The notes under the pieces were generated by a model that worked only from the letters and a program-made list of their open reading frames with translations, was not told the DNA's origin and searched no databases. The translations under genes were made by a program, and so were the position numbers. A stretch of DNA of 64,000 bases from Streptomyces asiaticus (lineage in GTDB: Bacteria > Actinomycetota > Actinomycetes > Streptomycetales > Streptomycetaceae), in assembly GCF_018138715.1 (NCBI RefSeq), contig NZ_JAGSHX010000006.1, forward strand, positions 4,030,001 through 4,094,000, read 5' to 3'. Positions 47,454 to 55,414 of this stretch are shown here, in pieces. Within the stretch, counting starts at the first letter, position 1. Every line of letters begins with the position of its first letter.

Positions 47454-48317
47454 CTACGCGGCTTCGTCGCTGACGGCGGCCGCCAGAGCCGACAGCAGGT
47501 CCACCACGCCCGCCGGACCGTCGACCACCAGGTCGGCCCGTTTCGCGAGCTCGGTCACCTCCGTGCTGCCGCTGCACACCAGCAGCCCCGGCACACCCTC
47601 CTCGCGCAGCCGCTCCACCGCCGCGAACGCGGCCAGGTCGCCCAGGTCGTCGCCCGCGTAGAGCACGGCTTCCGCGCCCGTCCGTCGTACGTAGTCGATG
47701 AGCGCGACGCCCTTGTCCATGCCCGGCGGCCGCAGCTCCAGCACCAGTCGGCCGGGCTCGACGATCAGCCCATGGCGCTCGGCGAGCGCGTGCAGCGGCG
47801 CGCGCAGCCGCTCGAACGTGGCCTGGGGGTCCTCGGCACGGCGGGTGTGGACGGCGACGGCGCGGCCCTTGTCCTCGATCCACGTACCGCGCGAGGCGCC
47901 GTGCTCCTCGAGGACGGCGGGGAGTTCGGCCTGGACGGCGGCGACGCCGGGGTGCGGGTCGGGCGCCTGGACCTCGCCGCTGCCCGCGTCCCAGCGCTCG
48001 GCGCCGTAGAGGCCGAGGACGACGAGCCCGTCCAGCCCCTCGGCCCCGGCGAAGCCGCCGTACCGTACGGCGATCTCGGCCGGGCGCCCGGTGATCACCG
48101 CGACCGAGCGGATCCGCGGGGCCAGCCGGGAGAGCGCGGGGACGGCGCCGGGGTGGGCGCGGGCCTGGTCGGGGTCGGGGACGATCTCGGCGAGGGTGCC
48201 GTCGAAGTCGAGTCCGACGACGGCGCGTCCGGGCCGTGCGAGGAGGGCGACGAGGCCCTCACGACCGGCGGAGGTGGTGGGTACGGGGACGGGGTGACTT
48301 CCCATAGCGCTGCCCAT
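47454..48317 (-). CDS. otsB: Trehalose-6-phosphate phosphatase OtsB
   Basis: About 287 residues, HAD superfamily. Motif I is VVGLDFDGTLAEIVPDPD, motif II VAVITGRPAE, and the late AVLYAGDDLGDLAAFAAVE holds the Mg-binding acidic pair. It completes trehalose synthesis with OtsA, encoded convergently. ATG 48317 (MGSAMGSHPVPV) is used; ATG 48305 is four codons inside. Confidence 0.92.
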   Translation of the reverse strand: MGSAMGSHPVPVPTTSAGREGLVALLARPGRAVVGLDFDGTLAEIVPDPDQARAHPGAVPALSRLAPRIRSVAVITGRPAEIAVRYGGFAGAEGLDGLVVLGLYGAERWDAGSGEVQAPDPHPGVAAVQAELPAVLEEHGASRGTWIEDKGRAVAVHTRRAEDPQATFERLRAPLHALAERHGLIVEPGRLVLELRPPGMDKGVALIDYVRRTGAEAVLYAGDDLGDLAAFAAVERLREEGVPGLLVCSGSTEVTELAKRADLVVDGPAGVVDLLSALAAAVSDEAA

Positions 48318-48659
48318 GGCAGCGACCCTACCGGGCCCGGCAACACGTCGGGCTCCGCCCGGCCGTCCCCCCGGTGAACGCGCCACGGACGCCCAGCCGG
48401 TGAACGACCCCCGGGCGCCCGGCCGGTGAAGGGCTTGCGCGTGCCCGGCCGGCGAACGCGCCACGGACGCCGACCGGTGAACGGCCCCACGGCCGCCCCA
48501 CCGGTGACCAGCCCCCACGATCGCCCCGCCGGTGAAGGGCCCCGCCCCCGCCGGTGCAGGGCCCCGCCCCCGCCGACGCACGGTTCCGGCCGTCCCGTCA
48601 GCGACCGGTTCCCGCCGTCCCGTCAGTGCACGGGTCCGGCCGTCCCGCCCCGAGGCGCG
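48318..48659. repeat. Degenerate repeat tract before otsB
   Basis: No gene. Repeated ccggtgaacg(g)cccc motifs, spaced about 30-40 bp, run from about 48360 to 48620. The otsB promoter must lie near 48320-48350. Confidence 0.6.
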
Positions 48660-48962
48660 TCAACGCCTTCCGCGGCGCTCGTCCCTGATCCGGCGCAGCC
48701 GGTTGACGGTCACCGGGTCGTGCTCCAGGGCCCTGGGGTCGTCAAGCAGCGCGTTCAGCAGCTGGTAGTAGCGGGTCGGGGAGAGGCCCAACCCCTCCCG
48801 TATCGCCCGCTCCTTGGCGCCGGGGCCCGGCCAGCCGCGCCGTTCCACGGCGAGGACGGCCAGGTCGCGCTCCGACAGCCCGGCATCCGCGCCCGGCTCC
48901 TCTTCCCCGACCTGGTCGGCGGGGTCTTCGGAAGGGCCGGGGTCGGGCGTGTCCACTGTCAT
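48660..48962 (-). CDS. DUF3263 putative DNA-binding protein
   Basis: About 100 residues. The second half (LSERDLAVLAVERRGWPGPG, AKERAIREGLGLSPTRYYQL) is the helix-turn-helix-like DUF3263 family common in actinobacteria. Function unknown. The start lies in a triplicated 28-bp segment; ATG 48962 and an in-frame ATG 49019, which overlaps the stop of the sugar-binding protein gene as ATGA, are both possible. Confidence 0.82.
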   Translation of the reverse strand: MTVDTPDPGPSEDPADQVGEEEPGADAGLSERDLAVLAVERRGWPGPGAKERAIREGLGLSPTRYYQLLNALLDDPRALEHDPVTVNRLRRIRDERRGRR

Positions 48963-49043
48963 GCCCCCGCATTCTCCATGGCGTCTGTCATGCCCCGGCA
49001 TTCTCCATGGCGTCTTCATGCCCCCGCATTCTCCATGGCGTCG
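48959..49043. repeat. Triplicated 28-29 bp segment at a stop/start junction
   Basis: Three copies of tcatgccccsgcattctccatggcgtc start near 48959, 48988 and 49016. On the minus strand each copy contains GGAG, ATGA and the codons for Asp-Ala-Met-Glu-Asn-Ala-Gly-Ala. They are duplicates of the end of the sugar-binding-protein gene and the start of the DUF3263 gene. Confidence 0.9.
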
Positions 49044-50299
49044 GCCTCGCGCTGGATCTGGCCCAGCACGCTCGCCGGGTCGCCGCCCTTGGCCACGGTC
49101 GAGCCGATCTTCTGCTTGATCAGCTTGCTGACCTCCGCCCAGGAGGTCTTGTCGGCCGGGTAGAACTCCGCGGTCTCCAGCTCGTCCAGGAACCGCCACA
49201 GCCGCTTGTACTCACGGTCGCCGAGCATCGTCTGCTCGACGGCGGTGGTCACCGGCAGCAGGTCGTACTCGGTGACGAAGTCCAGCACGTTGTTCTCGGT
49301 GTAGACGAAGTCGAGGAACTTCCCGATCTCCTTACGGTGGCCGTTCTGCTTGAAGGCCATCAGCCAGTCGGCGACGCCCATCGTCGACGGGGACTTGCCC
49401 CTGCGGCCGGGCAGCGGCGCGGTGCCGTAGGCGATGCCGTGGCCGGACGCCTGCTGCATCAGGGTGGGGTGGCCGTTGAGCATGCCGACCTCGCCGCGGG
49501 CGAAGGCGTCGAAGGTGTCCTGCCGGTTGGTGCGGGCGGGGGAGCCGGGGCCGGTGAGGTCCGCGCCGACGAGTTCGTCGCGCAGCCATTCGAAGGCCTC
49601 GATGTTCTGGGTGGAGTCGATGGTGTAGCTGCCGTTGGGGTCGGTGTAGCCGCCACCGCCGCTGAGCATCCACATCATGGTCTCGGCCTGGCACTCCTCG
49701 GGGCCGAGCGGCAGCCCGTACGGGATCTTCACCCCGTTGGCCTTGAGCCGGACGGCCGCCTCCTTGAGCTCGTCCCAGCTGGTGGGGGCGGAGGATATCC
49801 CGGCCCGGTCGAAGAGCTTCTTGTTGTAGAAGAGCAGCCGGGCGCTGGCCACGAACGGCACTCCGTACTGCACCCGCCGCACCTCACCCGCATGGGCGAT
49901 CGAGGTGATGAAACCGGCCTGGGTGGGGATGGAGAGCATCTCGTCGGCGCGGTAGAGCTTGCCCTGCGCGGCGTAGTCGGCGTACGCGCCGATCTGTGCG
50001 ATGTCCGGGGCCTGACCGTTCTTGACCATCTCGGCCACCCGCCGGTCCACCTCGGTCCAGCTGTAGACCTTGACGTCGACCTTGAGGCCGCTGTTCTTGG
50101 CCTCGAAGGCCCGGACCACCTTGTTCCAGTACTTCTGAGAGCTGTTGGCGATGCTGTCGCCGTAGTCGGCCGCGACCACCTTCAAGGTGACATCACCGCC
50201 GGAGCCGGAGCCTTCGCTGCCGCAGGCCGTGAGTCCTGGTGCCGTCGCCACCGCCGCGACACCCGCCGTTGTCAGACCCAAGAACCGTCGCCGCTGCAC
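49016..50299 (-). CDS. Extracellular sugar-binding lipoprotein (family 1 SBP)
   Basis: 427 residues. The N-terminus MQRRRFLGLTTAGVAAVATA has a twin-arginine-type RRRFLG and a lipobox LTAC, so it is exported (probably Tat) and lipid-anchored. The mature protein is a type 1 ABC solute-binding fold (VAADYGDS, GQAPDIAQIGAYADYA, PYGLPLGPEECQAETMMWML). It lies next to nagK/nagA, suggesting an aminosugar or oligosaccharide ligand. No permease genes are adjacent. GTG start at 50299. Confidence 0.88.
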   Translation of the reverse strand: MQRRRFLGLTTAGVAAVATAPGLTACGSEGSGSGGDVTLKVVAADYGDSIANSSQKYWNKVVRAFEAKNSGLKVDVKVYSWTEVDRRVAEMVKNGQAPDIAQIGAYADYAAQGKLYRADEMLSIPTQAGFITSIAHAGEVRRVQYGVPFVASARLLFYNKKLFDRAGISSAPTSWDELKEAAVRLKANGVKIPYGLPLGPEECQAETMMWMLSGGGGYTDPNGSYTIDSTQNIEAFEWLRDELVGADLTGPGSPARTNRQDTFDAFARGEVGMLNGHPTLMQQASGHGIAYGTAPLPGRRGKSPSTMGVADWLMAFKQNGHRKEIGKFLDFVYTENNVLDFVTEYDLLPVTTAVEQTMLGDREYKRLWRFLDELETAEFYPADKTSWAEVSKLIKQKIGSTVAKGGDPASVLGQIQREADAMENAGA

Positions 50300-50382
50300 C
50301 GCTGTTTTCCCACCCTATGGCTTGTTTCATCCTCAAGGGTCCTCCCCCGAGGTCGAGCGAGTCTGCCTTGCAAACCTCCACA

Positions 50383-50398
50383 AGGTCTACACCATGGG
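50383..50398. promoter_or_regulatory. DasR box (dre) near the sugar-binding-protein gene
   Basis: The core ggtctacacca (50385-50395) matches the DasR operator TGGTCTAGACCA at 10 of 11 positions; TGGTCTACACCA-type variants are natural dre sites. DasR represses aminosugar genes and is released by glucosamine phosphates. It is about 90 bp upstream of the lipoprotein start. Confidence 0.55.
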
Positions 50399-50546
50399 CA
50401 TATCGCTTCGGTATCGGAGCCCAAATGCCCAGGTGAGCGAGGTGCTACACGCGTAAGTGGGATGTGTCACCCAGCCACAAACGGAGGGATTGGTTCACAC
50501 CAACTCCACCACGGGCGACGGCGTGAACTCCCGACGAGAAGCGGCG

Positions 50547-50562
50547 AGTGGACTAGACCTCT
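50547..50562. promoter_or_regulatory. DasR box (dre) upstream of nagKA
   Basis: agtggactagacctct matches the consensus ASTGGTCTAGACCAST at 14 of 16 positions and is symmetric. It is immediately before the nagK start, as in S. coelicolor, where nagKA is a DasR target. Confidence 0.8.
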
Positions 50563-50582
50563 CATGGTGGATCGCGCGAGAC

Positions 50583-50598
50583 TGTTCCATGTGAAACA
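50583..50598. promoter_or_regulatory. parS-like sequence at the nagK start
   Basis: tgttccatgtgaaaca matches the ParB site tgtttcacgtgaaaca at 14 of 16 positions and spans the nagK GTG. Streptomyces ParB sites cluster around oriC, but they are usually closer to the consensus. It may be a weak ParB site or coincidental. Confidence 0.35.
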
Positions 50599-51523
50599 CG
50601 TCATCGCCCTGGATGTGGGCGGCACCGGTATGAAGGCCGCCCTGGTCGGGGCGGACACCACACTCCTCCACGAGGCCAGGAGGCCCACCGAGCGGGAGCG
50701 CGGGCCCGAGGCGGTCGTGGCCGCGATCCTCGACTTCGCCGCCGAGCTGCGCGAGATCGGCGAGCGGCGGTTCGGCGGGCCCCCGCTGGCCGCGGGGGTC
50801 GGCGTGCCCGGGGTCCTGGACGAGGACCGCGGGGTGGCCGTCTTCGCCGCCAACCTCGGCTGGAGCGACGTCCCGCTGCGTGCGCTGCTCACCGAGCGGC
50901 TGGGCGGGATCCCGGTCGCGCTCGGCCATGACGTCCGGCTGGGCGGGCTGGCCGAGGGGCGCATAGGAGCGGGCGAGGGCGCCCGGCGCTTCCTGTTCGT
51001 CTCCGTCGGCACCGGCATCGCGGGCGCCATCGGTGTCGACGGACGCATCGACCCCGGGGCCCATGGCTCCTCCGGCGAGATCGGCCACATCGTCGTCCGG
51101 CCGGGCGGCGCCGCCTGCGGCTGCGGTCAGTCCGGCTGTCTGGAGACGCTCGCCTCGGCGGCCGCGGTGGGCCGCGCCTGGGCCGCCGCAAGCGGCGATC
51201 CGGCCGCCGACGCCGCCGACTGCGCCAAGGCCGTCCGGTCCGGCGATCCCAGGGCCGTGGCCGCGTGGGGGGAGATGGTGGGCGCGCTCGCCGACGGCCT
51301 GGTCACCGGCCTCACCCTGCTGGACCCCGGTGTGCTGATCGTCGGCGGTGGGCTGGCCGAGGCCGGGGAGACGCTGTTCGCGCCGCTGCGCACCGCGGTC
51401 GAGGAGCGGCTCACCTTCCAGCAGCTCCCCCGTATCGTCCCGGCGGCCCTCGGGGACACCGCCGGCTGCCTGGGCGCGGGTCTGCTCGCCTGGGACCGAC
51501 TCTCCACGGAGGTTACCGCCTGA
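50591..51523 (+). CDS. nagK: N-acetylglucosamine kinase NagK (ROK family)
   Basis: 310 residues. The ROK fold has HVIALDVGGTGMKAALVG (phosphate loop), GVGVPGVLDE, SVGTGIAGAIG and the zinc motif GEIGHIVVRPGGAACGCGQSGCLE. It phosphorylates GlcNAc to GlcNAc-6-phosphate, the substrate of NagA. GTG 50591 matches the usual N-terminus; ATG 50564 in the same frame is nearer the dre site. Its TGA overlaps the nagA ATG (TGATG). Confidence 0.88.
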   Translation: MKHVIALDVGGTGMKAALVGADTTLLHEARRPTERERGPEAVVAAILDFAAELREIGERRFGGPPLAAGVGVPGVLDEDRGVAVFAANLGWSDVPLRALLTERLGGIPVALGHDVRLGGLAEGRIGAGEGARRFLFVSVGTGIAGAIGVDGRIDPGAHGSSGEIGHIVVRPGGAACGCGQSGCLETLASAAAVGRAWAAASGDPAADAADCAKAVRSGDPRAVAAWGEMVGALADGLVTGLTLLDPGVLIVGGGLAEAGETLFAPLRTAVEERLTFQQLPRIVPAALGDTAGCLGAGLLAWDRLSTEVTA

Positions 51524-52794
51524 TGGTCCAGCGAACGCATCTCACCGGCGCCCGGGTGGTCCTGCCGGACGGCGTGGTCGACAACGGGCGGGTGACGGTC
51601 GAGGGCACGCGCATCACGGCGGCGGGACCGGCAGCCGGACCCGCGGGGGGACCAGCGGCCGAGCCCACGGGGGGACCAGCGGCCGGGCTCGCGACGGAGC
51701 CAGCGGCCGGGCCCGCGGGGGATTCCGCGCCCGGCCAGGCGGATTCCGGCGGCGAGCGGGCGCTCGACCTGGCAGGCGGCTGGATCGTCCCCGGCTTCGT
51801 GGATCTGCATGTGCACGGCGGCGGCGGCGCCTCGTTCTCGGCGGGCACCCCCGAGGAGGCCCTGACCGCCATTGGTACGCACCGGCGGCACGGCACCACC
51901 ACGATGCTCGCCTCCACCGTCACCGGCGACCTGGACGACCTCGCCCGGCAGGCCGCCGCCCTCTCGGAGCTGGTGGAGCAGGGCGAGTTGGCGGGCATCC
52001 ACTTCGAGGGGCCGTTCATCTCCCCCGACCGCTGCGGCGCCCACCAGCCCTCGCTGCTGCGCGCGCCCGATCCGGCGGATGTGCGCAAGCTGGTGGACGC
52101 GGCGCGCGGCACCGCGCGGATGATGACCCTCGCCCCCGAGCTGCCGGGCGGGCTGGAGTCCGTACGGCTGCTGGCCGACAGCGGGGTCCTCGCGGCCGTC
52201 GGCCACACCGACTCGACGTACGAGGCGACGCTGGAGGCCGTCGAGGCGGGCGCGACCGTGGCGACCCACCTGTTCAACGCGATGCCGTCGCTGCTGCACC
52301 GCTCCCCCGGCCCGGTGGCCGCGCTGCTGGAGGACGAGCGGATCACCGTGGAGCTGATCAACGACGGCACCCATCTGCACCCCGCAGTCCTGGGGCTGGC
52401 CTTCCACCGGGCGGGCGCGGACCGGGTCGCCTTCATCACCGACGCGATGGGCGCGGCGGGCATGAGCGACGGCCGCTATCCGCTCGGCCCCATGGAGGTC
52501 GAGGTCAAGGACGGTGTCGCACGGATCAGCGACGGACCGACGGCCGGTTCCATCGCCGGCTCCACCCTCACCCTGGACCGGGCCTTCCGGCGGGCCGTCA
52601 CGATCGACGGGCTCGGCGTCGAGGCGGCCGTAAGGGCGCTGTCCGCGACCCCCGCCCGGGTGCTGGGCATCGCCGACCGGGTGGGTTCGCTCGAGCCCGG
52701 CAAGGACGCCGATCTCGTCGTGCTCGACGACGACTTCCGACTGCGAGGCGTGATGCGCCGAGGTGCTTGGGTGGTCCATCCCGAACTGAGCTGA
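51523..52794 (+). CDS. nagA: N-acetylglucosamine-6-phosphate deacetylase NagA
   Basis: About 423 residues of the amidohydrolase family. Metal ligands are visible: FVDLHVHGGGG near residue 93, FEGPFISPDRCGAHQP, AVGHTDSTYE, TDAMGAAGMSDG. It deacetylates GlcNAc-6-P. A Gly/Pro/Ala repeat (AGPAAGPAGGPAAEP...) of about 45 residues is inserted at about 30-75 before GWIVPG. It overlaps nagK (TGATG), with GGAGG upstream. Confidence 0.92.
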   Translation: MVQRTHLTGARVVLPDGVVDNGRVTVEGTRITAAGPAAGPAGGPAAEPTGGPAAGLATEPAAGPAGDSAPGQADSGGERALDLAGGWIVPGFVDLHVHGGGGASFSAGTPEEALTAIGTHRRHGTTTMLASTVTGDLDDLARQAAALSELVEQGELAGIHFEGPFISPDRCGAHQPSLLRAPDPADVRKLVDAARGTARMMTLAPELPGGLESVRLLADSGVLAAVGHTDSTYEATLEAVEAGATVATHLFNAMPSLLHRSPGPVAALLEDERITVELINDGTHLHPAVLGLAFHRAGADRVAFITDAMGAAGMSDGRYPLGPMEVEVKDGVARISDGPTAGSIAGSTLTLDRAFRRAVTIDGLGVEAAVRALSATPARVLGIADRVGSLEPGKDADLVVLDDDFRLRGVMRRGAWVVHPELS

Positions 52795-53006
52795 AGTGCC
52801 CCGATTCCAGAGGGTGGTGACGGTGTGTTGCCACTGTCGGACGCTGTCCGGAACGACGCGGAGGTCTGGGCCGAAGCCACTCGTTTTGGCATGATCGCTC
52901 GGGCACGGGAACGGGCAGGCACAACTCGGGTACGCACGGCTCGGCACACAGTCGCATTCAGCACAGGAGTCTCCGTCCGGCGGGGGACGGGAGAGGGGAT
53001 GCCAGG

Positions 53007-53969
53007 GTGATCCTCACGGTCACGCTCAACACCGCCCTCGACGTCACCTACCGGGTGCCGGAACTGCGCCCGCACACCACCCACCGCGTCACCGAGGTCA
53101 CCGAACGGCCCGGCGGCAAGGGCCTCAACGTGGCCCGGGTGCTGTCCGCGCTGGGCCATGACACCGTCGTCACCGGCTTCGTCGGCGGGGTCACCGGGGC
53201 GGTGCTGCGGCAGCTGCTCGCCGAGTTCGCCACGCCCGGCGGCGGCCCCAAGGCCCCTCGCGGCACGATCACCGACGCGCTGGTCCCGATCGCCGGCACC
53301 ACCCGGCGCACCATCGGCGTCGTGGACGCCGCCACCGGCGACACCACCCAGCTCAACGAGCCGGGCCCGATCGTCACCACCCCCGAGTGGTCCACCTTCA
53401 TGGACAGTTACGGCCGGCTGCTGCGCGAGGCGTCGGCGGTCGCGCTGTGCGGCAGTCTGCCGCCCGGGGTCCCCGTCGGGACGTACGCCCAGCTCATCCG
53501 GGAGGCGCACGCGGCGGGCGTGCCCACGCTGCTGGACACCAGCGGCGAACCGCTGCGCCGGGGCGTCGCCGCCCGCCCCCATCTCGTCAAGCCCAACGCC
53601 GATGAGCTCGCCGGGCTCACCGGCTCCACCGACCCGCTGCGCGCCGCGCGCGACGCCCGGCGGCGCGGGGCACGCGCGGTGGCCGCCTCGCTGGGCCCCG
53701 ACGGCATGCTCATGGTCACCGCCCACGGCGCCTGGCGCGCCACCCCACCGCGCCGGCTGACGGGCAATCCGACGGGCGCCGGGGACGCGGCGGTCGCGGG
53801 GCTGCTGTCCGGGCTGGTCGAGGAGGCGCCCTGGCCGGACCGGCTGGCCCGCGCCGTCGCCCTGTCGGCCGCCGCCGTAAGGGCCCCGGTGGCGGGCGAG
53901 TTCGACCGTGCGGTCTACGAGGAGGCGCTGGCGCGGATCGAGGTGACGGAGCACCCGGCGGCGGCCTGA
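53007..53969 (+). CDS. PfkB-family hexose/tagatose phosphate kinase
   Basis: 320 residues, ribokinase/PfkB fold of the 1-phosphofructokinase branch: ILTVTLNTALDVTYRVPELR, RPGGKGLNVARVLSALGHDT, HLVKPNADELAGLTG and the catalytic GNPTGAGDAAVAGLL. It phosphorylates a sugar phosphate such as fructose-1-P or tagatose-6-P; the exact substrate is not clear. It follows nagKA in the same direction after 212 bp. GTG start. Confidence 0.88.
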   Translation: MILTVTLNTALDVTYRVPELRPHTTHRVTEVTERPGGKGLNVARVLSALGHDTVVTGFVGGVTGAVLRQLLAEFATPGGGPKAPRGTITDALVPIAGTTRRTIGVVDAATGDTTQLNEPGPIVTTPEWSTFMDSYGRLLREASAVALCGSLPPGVPVGTYAQLIREAHAAGVPTLLDTSGEPLRRGVAARPHLVKPNADELAGLTGSTDPLRAARDARRRGARAVAASLGPDGMLMVTAHGAWRATPPRRLTGNPTGAGDAAVAGLLSGLVEEAPWPDRLARAVALSAAAVRAPVAGEFDRAVYEEALARIEVTEHPAAA

Positions 53970-54065
53970 CCAACCACCGAGCCCCGCCCCGGCCCTACGG
54001 GGTGTCCGGCGGCTCCGCCACGCGGCAGGGGCTTCGCCACTGGACCCCGGGGGCGGAGCCCCACC

Positions 54066-54157
54066 CAGCCCCTCCGGCGCTTGAGGAGCGGGGCCTGGGG
54101 CAGAGCCGCACCTTCCAGCCCCTCCGGCGCTTGAGGAGCGGGGCCTGGGGCAGAGCC
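54066..54157. repeat. 42-bp direct repeat, two copies (dispersed Streptomyces element)
   Basis: Copies 54066-54107 and 54116-54157 are identical apart from their ends, beginning cagcccctccggcgcttgag. The ccggcgcttgaggag core is one I know from many Streptomyces intergenic spaces; a related GC element is at about 5525-5620. The stretch 53970-54235 has no gene. Confidence 0.75.
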
Positions 54158-54235
54158 CCAGCTGTGGGAAGGGGCGGGGAGGGGAGCAGGCCGCCGCAGG
54201 CGTACGCGTACCGCCGGACACCACCCAGCCCTTGG

Positions 54236-55228
54236 CTAACCCTTGGCCTTGGCGAGCCACATCTGATCGAGGTTGGCATCGCACTTGTCGCCGGGGTCAC
54301 ACGACAGGGTGATCGTATTAGTACCCTTCGTGAGCTGGACGATCGACCAGGTCTCCGTCCAGCCCTTCTCGTAGTCACCCTTCGGCCCGCCCGAGAAGTT
54401 CTTCATGTTGAGCGGCCGCGTCTCCTTCTTGCCGTTGATCGTCAGCGACATGCTCTGGTCCTCGCCGGGCACGCCGTAGGTGACGTACAGCCGGTAGGAC
54501 TTCGCCTTGGCCACGTCCACGTTCCAGGTCGCGGACGAACCCGGGGTGTTGAGCCCGCCCACGTAGGTGCCGCCCGCGGCCTTGGCGCCCTTGATGTCGC
54601 TCGCGGGGGCCGCGCCGCCGGTCAGCTTCATCTTCGCGGCGTCCTCGGTGGGCAGCTTCTCGTCGCCCGGGCCCTTGGAGGGCCCGGAGGGCTCGCTGGG
54701 CTGGACGCTGGAGCCTGCCGTGGGCTGGCCGGCCGGGTCGGCCTTGTCGTCCTTGTTGTCGTCACCGTTGGTGATCATGGCGACGCCGATGCCCACGAGG
54801 ACCACCGCGACCACGGCGATGGCGCCGATGAGCAGCCCCTTGTTGTTGGGGCCCCGGCCGCCTCCGCCATGGCCGCCGCGCGGGGCGGCCGCACCGGGCT
54901 GGCGGGGGGCGCCGCCGGGCAGGGTCTCGGGGGCGGCGTAGTGGGCGTTCTGCCGACCGTAGCCGCCCTGCTGGCCGTAGCCCTGCGGCTGCTGGTTCGG
55001 GATCTGCTGGCCGTAGGTGCGCTCACCCACCGCGCGGACCTGGTTGTACGAGGTGCGGGGGACCCCCGGCTGAGCCGGGCCTGGGTAGCCGTAGCCACCG
55101 GTACGGGGGGCGGCACCCGGCTGGCCCGACTGACCGCCCTCGTTCCCTTGATCGCCCTCCGAGCGATACAGGTACGCGAACGGGTCGTCGTTCTCCGGTG
55201 TGCCCGAGCCGTTGTTGCCGGCCGTCAT
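54236..55228 (-). CDS. Membrane-anchored carbohydrate-binding-like protein
   Basis: 330 residues. A hydrophilic Gly/Gln/Tyr/Pro-rich cytoplasmic part (about 1-120) precedes one membrane helix (LLIGAIAVVAVVLVGIGVAM, about 131-150). The extracellular part ends in a beta-sandwich resembling CBM6/35 (SATWNVDVAKAKSYRLYVTY and GTNTITLSCDPGDKCDANLD). It is probably displayed outside the cell and binds polysaccharide; not proven. Confidence 0.72.
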   Translation of the reverse strand: MTAGNNGSGTPENDDPFAYLYRSEGDQGNEGGQSGQPGAAPRTGGYGYPGPAQPGVPRTSYNQVRAVGERTYGQQIPNQQPQGYGQQGGYGRQNAHYAAPETLPGGAPRQPGAAAPRGGHGGGGRGPNNKGLLIGAIAVVAVVLVGIGVAMITNGDDNKDDKADPAGQPTAGSSVQPSEPSGPSKGPGDEKLPTEDAAKMKLTGGAAPASDIKGAKAAGGTYVGGLNTPGSSATWNVDVAKAKSYRLYVTYGVPGEDQSMSLTINGKKETRPLNMKNFSGGPKGDYEKGWTETWSIVQLTKGTNTITLSCDPGDKCDANLDQMWLAKAKG

Positions 55229-55414
55229 CCCTCGTCACTCCCCTATGCATATGGCCATCGGCGCGGGATCAGAACGCGCCACGACAGCTCATATCAGGGT
55301 CGAGAGGGCCTCAACAGGGCGTGTGCTGTCCGGATGGCCAATATTCATGATCGGTTCACTGTCGGCGGCAGGGCCGCATCGGCGCAGCCTACCGCGCCCG
55401 ACCGGCCCCCTACC

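Larger units (their letters stand above)
50300..50590. other. Divergent control region, DasR-type sites
   Basis: No gene. It separates the sugar-binding-protein gene from nagKA and holds two DasR-box-like sites at 50383-50398 and 50547-50562. Both genes must be transcribed from here. Confidence 0.6.

Noticed and set aside
52825..53006. Small 61-codon frame before the PfkB gene
   Set aside because: No ribosome site or conserved composition; the region is better explained as the PfkB upstream control region.
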